DNA of 33,754 bases. Origin: Rhodopirellula sp. (GTDB lineage Bacteria; Planctomycetota; Planctomycetia; Pirellulales; Thermoguttaceae). Below the pieces are notes generated by a model. That model was not told the DNA's origin and did no database searches. It saw only the letters and a list, made by a program, of their open reading frames with translations. Where the stretch lies: the NCBI GenBank assembly GCA_012728855.1, contig JAAYEH010000422.1:1-33754 (forward strand), in the 5' to 3' direction. Within the stretch, counting starts at the first letter, position 1. Each line of letters begins with the position of its first letter. This document shows, in pieces, positions 33,648 to 33,754 of this stretch. The position numbers and the translations under genes are program-made.

Positions 33648-33751
33648 TAAGAGCCCATCCCAAAACCTTGGCGGAGAGGGGGACAGGCACATTTTGCTCC
33701 GAAGACTCCGCAAAATGAGCCAGTCCCCGGCGGTTTTGGGATAGGCTCTTA
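33648..33751. repeat. REP-like palindromic element, copy 2
   Basis: A 104-bp element with 20-bp complementary ends carrying one mismatch (33648-33667 and 33732-33751; AAGAGCC-n-ATCCCAAAACC). Inside are the same cores as in copy 1: GGGGACAGGCAC (33679-33690) and GAGCCAGTCCCC (33717-33728). The centre forms a further hairpin, ATTTTGC (33691-33697) with GCAAAAT (33710-33716). It lies upstream of the glycoside hydrolase gene, in intergenic DNA that reaches the window end. Confidence 0.82.
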
Positions 33752-33754
33752 ATC

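Overview
The window looks like a chromosome segment of a planctomycete, probably of the Pirellulales type. It is GC-rich and holds several lineage hallmarks: Tat-exported Gfo/Idh/MocA and sugar-isomerase-like proteins, a Ser/Thr kinase with the 'WLxIPPEEQPPxHYRLxG' N-terminal domain, a secreted Cys/Pro-rich repeat protein, large secreted esterases, sialidase-like proteins and abundant small palindromic repeats. The assignment rests on gene content recognised by eye, not on a search. No tRNA, rRNA, CRISPR array, integrase or insertion sequence was seen.

Left part (1-8483): an efflux region on the + strand. The tail of one RND permease is followed by a NodT-type outer-membrane factor, a REP-like palindromic element, a small Cys-rich secreted protein and a divergent crotonase-fold protein. 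A second RND pair (adaptor plus permease) follows, preceded by a promoter/operator-like region.

Middle (8444-18562): a Tat-exported Gfo/Idh/MocA protein converges on and overlaps the RND gene. Then come a secreted alpha/beta hydrolase, a membrane Ser/Thr kinase with a 15-residue tandem-repeat linker, a Tat-exported TIM-barrel isomerase-like protein, a BON-domain protein, APS kinase (cysC) and, divergently, an alpha-glucan phosphorylase.

Redox cluster (18597-24083): a flavodoxin-fold NAD(P)H reductase-like gene precedes three tightly spaced genes. These encode (i) rubredoxin + 3 TM helices + two c-type haem motifs, (ii) a TM anchor + Rieske [2Fe-2S] domain + ThDP-dependent enzyme, and (iii) a TM anchor + FMN/3Fe-4S glutamate-synthase-like domain without an amidotransferase. 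The anchors of (ii) and (iii) are clearly homologous. Predicted topology places rubredoxin and both enzymes in the cytoplasm and the haems in the periplasm. I consider this the best candidate in the window for an undescribed system: a membrane-anchored 2-oxoacid/imino-acid redox module linked to periplasmic cytochrome c.

Right part (24260-33754): secreted catabolic genes. They are a 1064-residue two-hydrolase esterase whose second domain lacks the nucleophile, a truncated M20 peptidase remnant, a TIM-barrel-like secreted protein, two divergently transcribed sialidase-like proteins and a clan-A glycoside hydrolase. The window ends in a second REP-like element with the same core as the first but different outer arms.
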